The translations under genes and the position numbers were made by a program. Shown here in pieces: positions 1-9,018 of a DNA stretch of 64,000 nucleotides (position 1 is the stretch's first letter; each line of letters opens with the position of its first letter). The DNA is from an uncultured Flavobacteriaceae bacterium. GTDB lineage: Bacteria; Bacteroidota; Bacteroidia; Flavobacteriales; Flavobacteriaceae. The DNA is taken from assembly GCA_947500445.1 (NCBI GenBank), contig CANMSB010000024.1, forward strand, positions 1-64,000. Direction: 5' to 3'. A model generated the notes under the pieces. It saw only the letters and a program-made list of their open reading frames with translations, did not search any database and was not told where the DNA came from.

Positions 1-66
1 GTCATGTTCACGGCCTTTATCTATATCGCCCTGATTTTCGATGCAATTAGTGTTAACACGCCCTAG
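1..66 (+). CDS. C-terminal end of a membrane protein (partial)
   Basis: Frame 1 is open from the window edge to a TAG at 64-66 and gives 21 residues, mostly hydrophobic (IYIALIFDAISV). This looks like the last transmembrane helix and short tail of an integral membrane protein whose body lies before the window. The next gene, on the other strand, is a kelch lipoprotein. Kelch proteins of that kind are often found beside sodium:solute symporters in Bacteroidota, so a transporter is possible, but 21 residues cannot show that. Confidence 0.4.
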   Translation, partial: VMFTAFIYIALIFDAISVNTP

Positions 67-275
67 TAAAAAGTGGTTAGTAGGGATTCTTGTAATATTG
101 AACTTGACACTTGAGCTTGAACTTGAATCTGTCTTTCTTCCTTGTTCTTTCAGCGCAGCGGTCTTTGTTCTGCTGAATAGTACAAAGTAGTTAGTACGAA
201 GTATTTAGTAAGTAATGGTGGGGAGCGGACGACTTTGAACTTGTATTTGATTTTTGTGTTTGAACTTGAACCCTC
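67..275. repeat. Intergenic stretch with degenerate short repeats
   Basis: No gene is seen. The text carries imperfect reiterations of TTGAACTTGA (near 97-130 and 232-270) and of a GTAGTTAGTA-like unit (about 75-90 and 185-212). They look like slippage-prone filler between the two convergent genes. No clear terminator hairpin is visible. Confidence 0.4.
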
Positions 276-1274
276 CTATTCAAACCGTTCCATGGTCGCC
301 AGTTCCGGTTCGCCACCGCGGTTACCGCATCCGGAGGCAATATACAGGCTGTTTTTCCAAACGACTACTCCGGTGCCATGCCGCCCTGCGACCAGCGGAG
401 CTGCCGAACGCCATTTCCCGGTTTTGGGGTCCAAGGCTTCCACATGGGCATGGGCCTTTTCTTGGGAAGAAGATTCGCCCCCGATGACCAACACCTCTCC
501 ATTGAAATAGGTGGCCGCATTTCCGGCACGTTGGGTTGGTAAAGGGTTGGGTAAAGTACTCCAGGTATCGGTGGCAATGTCATAGGCATCTACTTCCGGA
601 ATGGTAGCACCAAAAGGGTCATCGGGATCTTTTCCCGTATTTCTTCCGGCAGCAGCATAAATGTGGCCGTTGGCGTAAACGGCCTGAAAATGGTCCCGTG
701 TTCGTGGGGCGTCCGATAAGCTTTTCCATGCGCCGGTAGCGGGATCGTAACGGTCCAACCAGTTTTTATGATCGCCGATATGGCCGTTTTTAATTCCGCC
801 CAAAACATACACATAACCATCATGCAAGACCACTCCGGAAGCGCCACGGCGACGGTCCTCCGGAACTTCGTGCCCTTCGGACCAAAGGTCCTCGTCCGGA
901 TGGTACCTGTATATTTTTGTGGTCGGGGTTTCGTTGGGCCAACCACCGGTAAGGGCACCAATAACATAAATATCGTTTTCGTAAACAACGGGTTGAAAAT
1001 GGTGCAGTTCTATCGGAGGTTTTTTCCCTTGCGACCAGGTACGGCTCTCGATATCGTAAATGCTTACGGGCCGAATACCGCGCCCGCCCATAAGGTAGCA
1101 TTTGCTTCCCACGCGAACAAAGGCCGCCTCATGGCGGGCAATGGGTTCGCTCTGGTCGGCGCTTTTTTGTATTTGCCAAACGGTTGGCAATTGTTTTGGT
1201 TGCCGTAAGTTTTGGGAATGCTTGCATCCAAAAAACAGAAGAAAAAACAGCGAACAATAAGCAATGGTCTTCAT
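276..1274 (-). CDS. Kelch-repeat lipoprotein (NanM/galactose oxidase-like propeller)
   Basis: A 332-residue protein. The first ATG is at 1274; an upstream in-frame TTG at 1280 would add only two residues. It starts with a lipoprotein signal peptide ending LFFGC, so it is probably a lipid-anchored outer membrane or periplasmic protein. The rest is made of about six kelch-type blades with repeated GG doublets followed by spaced Y and W (for example VYVLGGIKNG, IYAAAGRNTG, VLVIGGESSS, YIASGCGNRGG), which fold as a beta-propeller. The family includes sialic acid mutarotases and galactose-oxidase-like proteins. No copper-site or catalytic residue can be assigned, so the substrate is unknown, though a carbohydrate role would be typical. 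Confidence 0.8.
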   Translation of the reverse strand: MKTIAYCSLFFLLFFGCKHSQNLRQPKQLPTVWQIQKSADQSEPIARHEAAFVRVGSKCYLMGGRGIRPVSIYDIESRTWSQGKKPPIELHHFQPVVYENDIYVIGALTGGWPNETPTTKIYRYHPDEDLWSEGHEVPEDRRRGASGVVLHDGYVYVLGGIKNGHIGDHKNWLDRYDPATGAWKSLSDAPRTRDHFQAVYANGHIYAAAGRNTGKDPDDPFGATIPEVDAYDIATDTWSTLPNPLPTQRAGNAATYFNGEVLVIGGESSSQEKAHAHVEALDPKTGKWRSAAPLVAGRHGTGVVVWKNSLYIASGCGNRGGEPELATMERFE

Positions 1275-1356
1275 AGACAAAAAGTTAAAAAGGTATCAAA
1301 CCGTTTAAAAATAGTCAAACCATACCAATGAACCTTGCCATAGGGGAAAATTGGCG

Positions 1357-2016
1357 TTATGGATCCGGAAGCAGCACTAGCGGTAAGCCCAAAAGCCTTT
1401 GGTAGATCTTGATAAAATACCGATATGTTTTTTCTCTATTTGCATGTGTTTTTAAGGCCACATGGTACCATTGTTTATGAGGGACGTTTACCGTAAAGAT
1501 CGCACCGACCTCATGTTCCCGTACGGCACTTTCAAACTCCGGCACCATATCCCCTTTGGCGAACCAGCCCAGGTCACCTTGGTTCGGGTTGCCGTCCATA
1601 GTATATTCCGATACCAGGTCGGCAAACGGTGTTCCCGATTTGTATCCCGCGATGATAAGGCTTCGCAGCGAATCGATTTGGGACCTGCCCAGGACCGTCC
1701 CGTCCAGATAAATATAACTGGCCCGGTATTCCGGTAGTGCTTGCCGTTCCAGAAAGCGGTACAGCTGTACCTCCCCATTTTCCAAAACGGAAAGCGTATC
1801 CCCTTCGGTAAGGGCCGTTAGTTTGGGGGTTAGCAAGGGGTCGTCCTCCGCCAGCACGTCCAATCGTGCGCCGAACAGTTGGTAGGTTGCGTCCAAAGCG
1901 TTGAACTGTGTTACGGAATGGATGTGCAACACGGTATCCCGTAGCGTAAGATGTTCTTCTTGTGCATGCACAAAGAGTCCCAAGAAAAGCGATAGGGTCA
2001 ATATTGGGCGTCGCAT
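1357..2016 (-). CDS. PpiC-type peptidylprolyl isomerase, exported
   Basis: A 219-residue protein read from the ATG at 2016, which begins a clean signal peptide (MRRPILTLSLFLGLFVHAQ). The open frame runs further upstream to 2124, but that extension lacks export features. The second half has the parvulin/rotamase pattern: GTPFADLVSEYTMD, then GNPNQGDLGWFAKGDMVPEFE, then a valine-rich closing strand, as in SurA and PrsA domains. It should act in the periplasm on folding of exported or outer membrane proteins. The N-terminal 100 residues are not recognised. It is on the same strand as the kelch gene downstream and the response regulator upstream, but gaps of 80-160 bp argue against a tight operon. 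Confidence 0.8.
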   Translation of the reverse strand: MRRPILTLSLFLGLFVHAQEEHLTLRDTVLHIHSVTQFNALDATYQLFGARLDVLAEDDPLLTPKLTALTEGDTLSVLENGEVQLYRFLERQALPEYRASYIYLDGTVLGRSQIDSLRSLIIAGYKSGTPFADLVSEYTMDGNPNQGDLGWFAKGDMVPEFESAVREHEVGAIFTVNVPHKQWYHVALKTHANREKTYRYFIKIYQRLLGLPLVLLPDP

Positions 2017-2174
2017 CTGTTGTGGTTCATGGTCCGAAACACGAAAATAAGCTTTTAGGGCATGACAAAGTAGCGTAATTCTTACATATTTGGGTGGTGG
2101 CCCCAGTAAACCCGAGCGCGGCAAACCGGTTTAAGGCATTAGAATCCCTTTTGCATGCAAGGAAAACGCATTCG

Positions 2175-2570
2175 TTAGAGGGTTTGGGATACCAGTATGC
2201 TGCTCATCATACTTTTGGATAAGGGTTTGTCAAAATAGCCCTTGATCATGGTATGTTTTTTGGCCAGCTCCCGATCTTTGGTATTGGTAAAGGCCGATAG
2301 AATATAGATTTGGGTCTTTTGTTTCTTTCCCGTTAGAGGCCGGATGGCCTCAAGGAACTCCCAACCGTTCATGCCGCCCATAACCAGATCTAAAAAGAGG
2401 ATGTCGGGCAATGGTTTCCCCTCTTGCAAGAATTTGATGAACTGGGAAAGGGCTTCCTCCCCGCTGTCCCAAACCAACACCTTTGATTCTGAAAGGGTCT
2501 GTTCAATACAATATTGCGTCGCGTATTGGGATACGAGATCGTCATCTATGATACCGATGCTAAGTGCCAT
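2175..2570 (-). CDS. Stand-alone response regulator receiver domain
   Basis: A 131-residue CheY-like receiver with no output domain. Key residues are visible: the acidic pocket IDDD at 8-11, the phospho-acceptor Asp61 in LFLDLVM, the Thr/Ser switch position at Ser92 (ILSAF) and Lys115 in FDKPL. Stand-alone receivers like this are common in Flavobacteriia, where they work in phosphorelays or as partners of hybrid kinases. No histidine kinase lies within the window, so its partner must be elsewhere. The ATG at 2570 is the only sensible start. Confidence 0.88.
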   Translation of the reverse strand: MALSIGIIDDDLVSQYATQYCIEQTLSESKVLVWDSGEEALSQFIKFLQEGKPLPDILFLDLVMGGMNGWEFLEAIRPLTGKKQKTQIYILSAFTNTKDRELAKKHTMIKGYFDKPLSKSMMSSILVSQTL

Positions 2571-2796
2571 ATACAGTTTCTTATGTTCAATTGGGTACTT
2601 TGGAGCATTTTAAAGATACATAATAATGTAGCAATCCTAGGGGTTGGCCATCGTTAAATTTCTGTAACCAGTTTAAGGGACGCCGGTTTTAATAAAAGAA
2701 TAACAGCACCATCCCATTTCGATTTTCATGAACCCCTTATCTTTATCCGATATAGTTCCCGTACACTATAACGGGCAGATAAAAAGTATTTGACAT

Positions 2797-3507
2797 ATGG
2801 ATTTAAAAAATAAAGTGGCCTACATTACCGGTGGTTCCAAGGGAATCGGTTTTGGAGTGGCCAAAAAGTTGATTGCGGAAGGAATGCGGGTAGCCATTAG
2901 TGGGCGTACCTTAAAAACGGTGGAACGGGCGGCGAGCTATTTGGGAAATTCCGAACAGGTACTGGCCTTGGAATCGGATGTGGTTCAACGCGGCGATGAG
3001 GAGAAGGCAGTAGGGGCCATATTGGATAAATGGGGCCAGGTCGATGTGGTCCTGGCCAATGCCGGAGTCGGGCATTTTGCCCCGATCGATGAACTTTCCG
3101 ATACCCAATGGCACCAAATGATCGATACCAACTTGAACGGGGTCTTTCATACCCTAAAAGCATCCTTGCCCGCATTGAAAAAATCGAAAGGGTATTATAT
3201 GACCTTGGCGAGTTTGGCGGGCACCAATTTTTTTGCGAGCGGATCCGGTTATAATGCCACCAAATTCGGGGTGGTCGGGTTTACGCAGGCGGCCATGCTC
3301 GACCTCCGTAAGTATGATATTAAGGTGACGACCTTAATGCCCGGTTCGGTGGCGACCCATTTTAACGGAAACGAACCCGATGCTTCCGACGCTTGGAAAA
3401 TTCAGCCAGAAGATATTGGGGAGCTTGTATACGACCTGTTAAAAATGCATCCAAGGACCTTGCCCAGCAAGGTGGAGATACGCCCTACCAGGCCCGATTT
3501 GAAATAG
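2797..3507 (+). CDS. SDR family oxidoreductase
   Basis: A 236-residue classical short-chain dehydrogenase/reductase. The Rossmann motif TGGSKGIGFG is near residues 11-20, NAGVG near 88-92, and the catalytic Ser and YxxxK pair is in LASLAGT and YNATK. Arg at the end of beta-2 (SGRT) suggests NADP preference. The substrate cannot be inferred. It is a plus-strand gene between two minus-strand genes and is probably transcribed alone. A small hairpin (CCCGT...ACGGG) lies about 20 bp before the ATG. Confidence 0.9.
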   Translation: MDLKNKVAYITGGSKGIGFGVAKKLIAEGMRVAISGRTLKTVERAASYLGNSEQVLALESDVVQRGDEEKAVGAILDKWGQVDVVLANAGVGHFAPIDELSDTQWHQMIDTNLNGVFHTLKASLPALKKSKGYYMTLASLAGTNFFASGSGYNATKFGVVGFTQAAMLDLRKYDIKVTTLMPGSVATHFNGNEPDASDAWKIQPEDIGELVYDLLKMHPRTLPSKVEIRPTRPDLK

Positions 3508-3543
3508 TGGACCGCCCTAGGAAGGTTTTGGTACGTTTCACGG

Positions 3544-6294
3544 TTAAAGCAAAAGCTTTTCTTGAAATGGAATTTCCGGATGGCATATTTCTGAAATAAG
3601 GGCGGCGAGCCGGTCCTTAAAGGTGGCCAACACTTCGTCGTCGATAACACCGTTCTTGGTTCTACCGCCTTTCTTTTCTTTGGTTGCGAACCCAAGTACG
3701 CCCGCCCCAAGGTTTTTAAAGGAAACGATGCCGGCGGTTAAGGGTTCCGATAGATGCGAACCATCGTACATTAGGGCATAGCACAACAGTTGAAAGGCCT
3801 TGCTGTAATCGTATTCGGTAACCAGTAGGTCCCAATCGAAAATTTCTACCTGTGCCGCGGTTACCTTTCCGGTCTTGTAATCGATGATCCGTAACCGGCC
3901 GTCCATACGGTCCACACGGTCGAGTTTTCCCTTGAGGATTACGGGAAACGGAATAGCCTTTAGGTCAAGGGTTATGTTCAGGTTCTGTTCCAGGGCCACA
4001 AGGTGAACCTGGTGTTTTTGTACGGTCTCTATTTCCTTATCGAAAAAATTCTCGATGTACCGGATCACTACCTGGTAAGCGATCAGGTTTTTTCCCCGAG
4101 TGATATCGCCCTCAAGATAGGTTTTCTTAAAATGTTTGTGTACGGTTTCCTTGGCATTGGCCCGCGCCGTTTGCAATCCGGGTACGGTAAGGTCGGTACC
4201 GATAAAAGGTTGGTACAGTTCTTCCAAGGTATCGTGTACAATGGTACCGAAAGTATTGGCCGCAATGGTCTCTTCTACTTCTAGCGAATCATCGATACGG
4301 AGCAGGTGCCTCTTGTAAAATTGTAAAGGGTCACGAATATAATTACTGAGCGAGGTGGGTGAAAAGCCTTTGGCCGCATGCTCCCGGATCAACGCCATCA
4401 GCCCGTGGTCTTTGGCAATGGTTTCCAAACGGTACGGTGTAGGGGCGATATGCGGGGTCGCAAGGGCCGAGCTTACGTCCGAACTACGAAGGTCGTCGGT
4501 AAGCAATTGTCGGATCAGCCGGCTGGGTTCCCCACCCTCAAGTACGTCGGGCTCCGTGTTATAAAGGATATAAACCTTTTTGGCCCGTTGTAGCAAACGA
4601 TAAAAATGATAGGTATATACGGCGTCCTTCTCTTTGTAAGTAGGAAGGCCAAAGTACTTTTTTAGATCAAAGGGAATAAAGGAATTGTTCGATTTTCCGG
4701 AAGGCAGAATGCCCTCGTTCACCGAGGTTAGGATAACCGTTTCAAAATCGAGGTTACGGCTTTCCAACATACCCATGATCTGTAAGCCGCGCAGGGGCTC
4801 CCCTTGAAAATCGAGGGTTTCCGCCGATAACAGTTCTTGATACAGACTAATGAGCGAACGCAGATCGGTAAGGAACCCATGTTTTTTCAGCAGGCCATCC
4901 AGTTGGATGAAAAGGGTATAAAACCGATAGAGGTATTCGAGGGATAGCGGATGGGCATCAAGGTTCGCCCGTTCCTTTAATAGCGTGATGAGCCCGATAC
5001 ACTTCTCAAGCATAAGGGAGGGAGTAGGTGGGGCATCAAAAAAAAGAAAGGCCACATACTCGTGTTCTTGTGTGCTGCGTAACAGTTGCCGCACATTTAC
5101 ATAGGCCCAGTTGCGTTTTTTGATTTCAATGGATAATTCGGTGGCCCAATTTGTCTTTTCCGCGGAGAAAAGCAATTGTAGGTAGGGATGTGATAAAAAA
5201 TCTAAAAGCGGTTTGTGGAACCAACCTTGTTCGTCCCGATGCAGGTACAGTGCAAAAAACTGTTGAAAAAGTGCGGCCAATGGGCTTTTGTCCAAGGGGT
5301 AGCCCATGGTTATGTTGACGTCGGGAATTTCCAAGGGAACAGCGTTGATAATGGGGTTCAACAAACTTTCCTCTCCGAGAACCACTGCCGTCCGTTTGAG
5401 CTGGGCCGGTCGCTCATCGTGCATTTGTTTGAGCAGTTGCCCTACATACTTTGCCTGGCTCACATTTTTGGGGATACCGATAATTTCGATATCCTTTGAA
5501 TCGGAATAGTGCGCGCTGAGTCCGTTTATGCCATGCTCCTTCAGGTATGGCCATTCGCGTAAATGTTGACGGATAAAGAGCCCCGCGTCATGGATGGGGT
5601 CCTCCACAAAAGAGCGGTCGATATCCCAAAAAATTTCACCGCGATCGTTGCCTAAAATGGTTTGGATGATTTGCGATTCGGCAGTGTTGAGCGCATTGAA
5701 CCCGACAAAAATATGTCGCTGGTCCGGGGAACGTTCCAAATACTCCGTTAGTTTTTCACAAGCGGTGCGGTATATCAGGCCCTGATGCCCGATATGCTGT
5801 CGTAATAAATTTTCATTAAAATGCCGGTACAGGCCCGGCAGTTGTTTCCAAAACGATAGATAGTCCTCCATCATTCGTGTTTTTTTGGCCTCTGGCGACC
5901 AAATACTGATTTCCTGTACTGCGGACAGGTTGGCGAACAAACGTTCGGTATCGATCAGGTAACGGTCTATCTCATTAAAATCCTGCAATACCGTTTGCGC
6001 CCATTTGGAAAAGGCGTAGAAGGAATCCGTCTCGCCTTTGCGCGTGGCCCGATAACTTTCATACAGTGCGAACAACTGTTCGGTATTGGTGGCATAGGAG
6101 AGTGTGGCCACATGTTCGATAAAACCCTCGATACTGAAAATTTCGGGTGCAAAAATGGTATGCTCGGTAGTTTCGGCGATGCTATTGCGCATAAAGGTGC
6201 CTGCGCGTTTGCTGGGAAGTACGAAAATAACGTTTTCAAGGGAGGCGTACTGCTGGGATATTTTGACGACGACTTCTTCGAGAAAACTTTTCAT
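3544..6294 (-). CDS. AddB-like PD-(D/E)XK nuclease (recombination repair)
   Basis: A 916-residue protein read from the ATG at 6294; a TTG six bases upstream is unlikely. The N-terminus has a degenerate P-loop-like LPSKRAGTFM at about 22-31. The middle shows helicase-like, probably inactive, motifs such as LTSVNEGILPSG, and the C-terminal quarter is a RecB-type nuclease with FGTIVHDTLEELY and then IDYKTGK near residue 805. This matches the AddB/RexB partner of the AddAB double-strand-break resection enzyme as found in Bacteroidota. Its AddA-like partner is the minus-strand gene at 9019-12141, separated here by ompA and kbl. It ends 37 bp from the convergent SDR gene. Confidence 0.85.
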   Translation of the reverse strand: MKSFLEEVVVKISQQYASLENVIFVLPSKRAGTFMRNSIAETTEHTIFAPEIFSIEGFIEHVATLSYATNTEQLFALYESYRATRKGETDSFYAFSKWAQTVLQDFNEIDRYLIDTERLFANLSAVQEISIWSPEAKKTRMMEDYLSFWKQLPGLYRHFNENLLRQHIGHQGLIYRTACEKLTEYLERSPDQRHIFVGFNALNTAESQIIQTILGNDRGEIFWDIDRSFVEDPIHDAGLFIRQHLREWPYLKEHGINGLSAHYSDSKDIEIIGIPKNVSQAKYVGQLLKQMHDERPAQLKRTAVVLGEESLLNPIINAVPLEIPDVNITMGYPLDKSPLAALFQQFFALYLHRDEQGWFHKPLLDFLSHPYLQLLFSAEKTNWATELSIEIKKRNWAYVNVRQLLRSTQEHEYVAFLFFDAPPTPSLMLEKCIGLITLLKERANLDAHPLSLEYLYRFYTLFIQLDGLLKKHGFLTDLRSLISLYQELLSAETLDFQGEPLRGLQIMGMLESRNLDFETVILTSVNEGILPSGKSNNSFIPFDLKKYFGLPTYKEKDAVYTYHFYRLLQRAKKVYILYNTEPDVLEGGEPSRLIRQLLTDDLRSSDVSSALATPHIAPTPYRLETIAKDHGLMALIREHAAKGFSPTSLSNYIRDPLQFYKRHLLRIDDSLEVEETIAANTFGTIVHDTLEELYQPFIGTDLTVPGLQTARANAKETVHKHFKKTYLEGDITRGKNLIAYQVVIRYIENFFDKEIETVQKHQVHLVALEQNLNITLDLKAIPFPVILKGKLDRVDRMDGRLRIIDYKTGKVTAAQVEIFDWDLLVTEYDYSKAFQLLCYALMYDGSHLSEPLTAGIVSFKNLGAGVLGFATKEKKGGRTKNGVIDDEVLATFKDRLAALISEICHPEIPFQEKLLL

Positions 6295-6310
6295 GTTCAA
6301 AAATAAAAAA

Positions 6311-6334
6311 GCCCCGGCATTTTAATGCCGGGGC
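6311..6334 (-). terminator. Intrinsic terminator of the OmpA gene
   Basis: A perfect 10-bp stem (GCCCCGGCAT / ATGCCGGGGC) with a 4-nt loop is followed on the minus strand by a T-run. It sits 27 bp past the OmpA stop and just before the AddB-like gene, so the two are separate transcription units. Confidence 0.9.
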
Positions 6335-6361
6335 TTCTATTTTATTTGAAGGGTTTGGAAA

Positions 6362-7702
6362 TTACTTAATCAAGTTGATTTCCGTTCTTCTGTTTTCTTT
6401 TCTTCCTTTAGAAGTTTTGTTGTCGGCGATAGGTCTGTCCTCACCGTATCCGATGGCGGTCAATCTATCTGCTGCGATACCTTCAGCGATCAAGAAATCT
6501 CTAACAGAGTTAGCTCTTTCTTCGGAAAGCTTCTGGTTTGTTTTCGCACCACCTACACTATCGGTGTGTCCTTCAACAGAGAACTTAGCGTTAGGATACT
6601 CGTTCAATATTCTGATGATGTCAACGAATACAGAGGTAGCGGCTGGCTTCAAGCTAGATCTACCAGTGTCGAACAAGATTGTTTTGGCGTAGTCGTTCAA
6701 TTGTTTCTGAACTTCTTCGGTTACTTCTGGACAACCATTGTTGGCTACGGTACCGGCAACTTCTGGACAGTTATCATCTTTGTCCAATACGCTATCACCA
6801 TCTTTATCTGGCCATGGGCATCCTTTGTTTTCAGCAGGACCTGCTTCTTCAGGACACTCATCATCCTTATCGGCAACACCGTCACCGTCCGCATCAGGAC
6901 ATCCGGCCAAGTTGGCCAATCCAGCTTCGTTAGGACAAGCATCGTCCTTATCGGCAACACCGTCACCATCAGCATCTGGACAACCGTTCATTTCTTTAGA
7001 TCCAGCTTCGTTAGGGCAGCTATCTTTACTATCCTCGATTCCGTCACCGTCAGCATCTGGACATCCGTTGAAGGCCTCAAGACCTGCAACTTCTGGACAA
7101 GCATCATCCTTGTCGTAGATTCCGTCACCATCGGTATCGGTACCACCAAACTTAACAGCGATACCAGCCAAGTGTTGCCAGTGCTTCACACCGTAATCCT
7201 CAAAGGCATGCTTGTATGTCATTTGCAAGGTAAGACCGATGTTTTCGGTAAACCAGATGTTGGTTCCAACACCACCATTAACGGTACCGGCACCAATTTC
7301 ATCTACCCATGTGTATCCACCACCTACTTCGATAAACGGATCGATCACGGTATTTTTAAGGAACGCATATTTGATGGTTCCATCGATTGCGTAATGTGAA
7401 AGGTCTTCCACATCAACATCTCCTAACTTTGATATTTTATTGAGTGAACCTCTAGCACCTACGGAAAAGCCATCGCCGATGTAACGCGACACACCGATGT
7501 AAGAAATAGATGGAAGAACGTTCCAGTGGTCGGTGGCGTTAAACAATTCATTTCCAAAAGAACTTCCATCACCTGTTGGATAGGTGTCTATGGCATTAAC
7601 CCCAAAACTAACCTGCCAGGGGTTATTTTCGTCTTGAGCTTGCATGCTGTTAAAACCTACGAAAAGCAGGGCAGCAATCACTAATTTGCTAAGATGTTTC
7701 AT
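6362..7702 (-). CDS. OmpA family outer membrane protein with thrombospondin type 3 repeats
   Basis: A 446-residue protein, start ATG at 7702. There is a signal peptide (ending MQAQ) and an N-terminal beta-barrel of about 170 residues. Five calcium-binding thrombospondin type 3 repeats follow (pattern DxDGDGxxDxxDxCPxxxG, about residues 190-320), then a C-terminal OmpA peptidoglycan-binding domain with EGHTDSVG and a closing NRRTEI. This is the major OmpA/P60-type porin-like protein of flavobacteria, linking the outer membrane to the wall. The repeats are near-identical at DNA level in places, which allows copy-number change. It has its own strong promoter and terminator, in keeping with high expression. 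Confidence 0.95.
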   Translation of the reverse strand: MKHLSKLVIAALLFVGFNSMQAQDENNPWQVSFGVNAIDTYPTGDGSSFGNELFNATDHWNVLPSISYIGVSRYIGDGFSVGARGSLNKISKLGDVDVEDLSHYAIDGTIKYAFLKNTVIDPFIEVGGGYTWVDEIGAGTVNGGVGTNIWFTENIGLTLQMTYKHAFEDYGVKHWQHLAGIAVKFGGTDTDGDGIYDKDDACPEVAGLEAFNGCPDADGDGIEDSKDSCPNEAGSKEMNGCPDADGDGVADKDDACPNEAGLANLAGCPDADGDGVADKDDECPEEAGPAENKGCPWPDKDGDSVLDKDDNCPEVAGTVANNGCPEVTEEVQKQLNDYAKTILFDTGRSSLKPAATSVFVDIIRILNEYPNAKFSVEGHTDSVGGAKTNQKLSEERANSVRDFLIAEGIAADRLTAIGYGEDRPIADNKTSKGRKENRRTEINLIK

Positions 7703-7736
7703 GTTCAAATTTTTAAGTTTAAGTGTTTATTAGCAG

Positions 7737-7768
7737 CAAATGTAAGTTGTTAATTATTATTAACAAAA
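7737..7768 (-). promoter_or_regulatory. Promoter of the OmpA gene
   Basis: On the minus strand TACATTTG (7744-7737) is a perfect TAnnTTTG -7 box. Exactly 19 bp upstream lies TTTTG (7768-7764), the -33 element. This is the textbook spacing for the Bacteroidota primary sigma factor and gives a leader of about 30 nt before the ATG. Confidence 0.88.
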
Positions 7769-7815
7769 TCAATCGTTTATTTTTTTTATCGCGTTTCGTG
7801 GGCTAAATAACGCAT

Positions 7816-9009
7816 TTAAACGATATGGAGCGCTTTGCCCACCTTAACAAATGCAGCGATGGCTTTGTCCAAATGTTCTTGGGTGTGCGCGGCCGATAAC
7901 TGCACGCGAATACGTGCTTTTCCCTTTGGAACGACAGGATAAAAGAAACCGATGACGTAAATGCCTTCCTTCAAAAGCAGGTCCGCCATATCCTGTGAAC
8001 GTTTGGCATCGTACAGCATTACCGGCACAATGGCCGAGTCGCCATCGATAATATCGAAACCCGCTTGTTGCAGCCCTGCTTTAAAATACTTGGTATTCTT
8101 TTCGAGGGTGTCCCGTAGCGCGGTATCGTTTTGGAGCATGTCAAACACTTTTATGGAGGCGCCCACTATGGCCGGGGCCAATGAATTGGAGAACAGATAG
8201 GGCCGGGAGCGCTGCCGTAGGATTTCGATGATCTCTTTTTTACCGGTGGTGTATCCGCCCATGGCGCCGCCAAGTGCTTTGCCCAAGGTGCCCGTTATAA
8301 TATCGATACGGCCCATGACCCCTTTTTCTTCCAAGGTGCCCTTTCCGGTAGCACCTATAAACCCGGTGGCATGGCACTCATCTATCATCACAAGGGCATC
8401 GTAACGGTCGGCAAGATCACAAATGGCATCCAAGGGCGCCAATACGCCGTCCATGGAAAAAACACCGTCGGTTACAATGATCTTAAAGCGTGCACCATCC
8501 GCTTGGGCCTGTTTCAGCTGTTTTTCAAGGTCTGCCATGTCGTTGTTGGCATAGCGGTACCGTTTTGCCTTGCACAGGCGAACGCCGTCGATGATCGAGG
8601 CATGGTTTAACGAATCGGAAACAATGGCATCGGCAGCGGTCAACAACGGTTCAAAAACGCCTCCGTTAGCGTCGAAGGCAGCAGCATATAATATGGTATC
8701 CTCCGTACCATAAAAATCCGCGATTTTCTTCTCCAACGTTTTATGGATGTCCTGGGTGCCGCAGATAAACCGTACCGAGGACATTCCGAACCCGTGGGAG
8801 TCCAGGGTGTCCTTTGCCGCTTGAACAACTTTCGGGTGAGAGGAGAGCCCCAGATAGTTGTTGGCGCAAAAGTTGATGACCTCCTCTCCGGTGTCGATCT
8901 TGATCACCGCACCCTGTGGGGAAGTAATAATGCGTTCCTTTTTATACAGACCGTCCGTTTTGATCTGTTCCAGTTCCGTTTGTAGGTGTGCTTTCAGTTT
9001 TCCGTACAT
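7816..9009 (-). CDS. kbl: Glycine C-acetyltransferase (2-amino-3-ketobutyrate CoA ligase)
   Basis: A 397-residue PLP enzyme of the alpha-oxoamine synthase family. It makes or cleaves 2-amino-3-ketobutyrate with CoA in threonine breakdown to glycine. Visible marks are [11 protein letters not shown], the PLP-contacting DECHATGF and the lysine in [14 protein letters not shown], which counts to Lys244, the same number as in E. coli Kbl. Length equals the family norm. Its ATG is only 9 bp after the stop of the AddA-like gene on the same strand, so the two are probably co-transcribed. No threonine dehydrogenase (tdh) lies in the window. Confidence 0.93.
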   Translation of the reverse strand: MYGKLKAHLQTELEQIKTDGLYKKERIITSPQGAVIKIDTGEEVINFCANNYLGLSSHPKVVQAAKDTLDSHGFGMSSVRFICGTQDIHKTLEKKIADFYGTEDTILYAAAFDANGGVFEPLLTAADAIVSDSLNHASIIDGVRLCKAKRYRYANNDMADLEKQLKQAQADGARFKIIVTDGVFSMDGVLAPLDAICDLADRYDALVMIDECHATGFIGATGKGTLEEKGVMGRIDIITGTLGKALGGAMGGYTTGKKEIIEILRQRSRPYLFSNSLAPAIVGASIKVFDMLQNDTALRDTLEKNTKYFKAGLQQAGFDIIDGDSAIVPVMLYDAKRSQDMADLLLKEGIYVIGFFYPVVPKGKARIRVQLSAAHTQEHLDKAIAAFVKVGKALHIV

Positions 9010-9018
9010 GCTTAAAAT

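Noticed and set aside
6566-7399. Plus-strand open frame of 277 codons
   Set aside because: It lies wholly opposite ompA and reflects the repetitive, regular codon use of the calcium-binding repeats.
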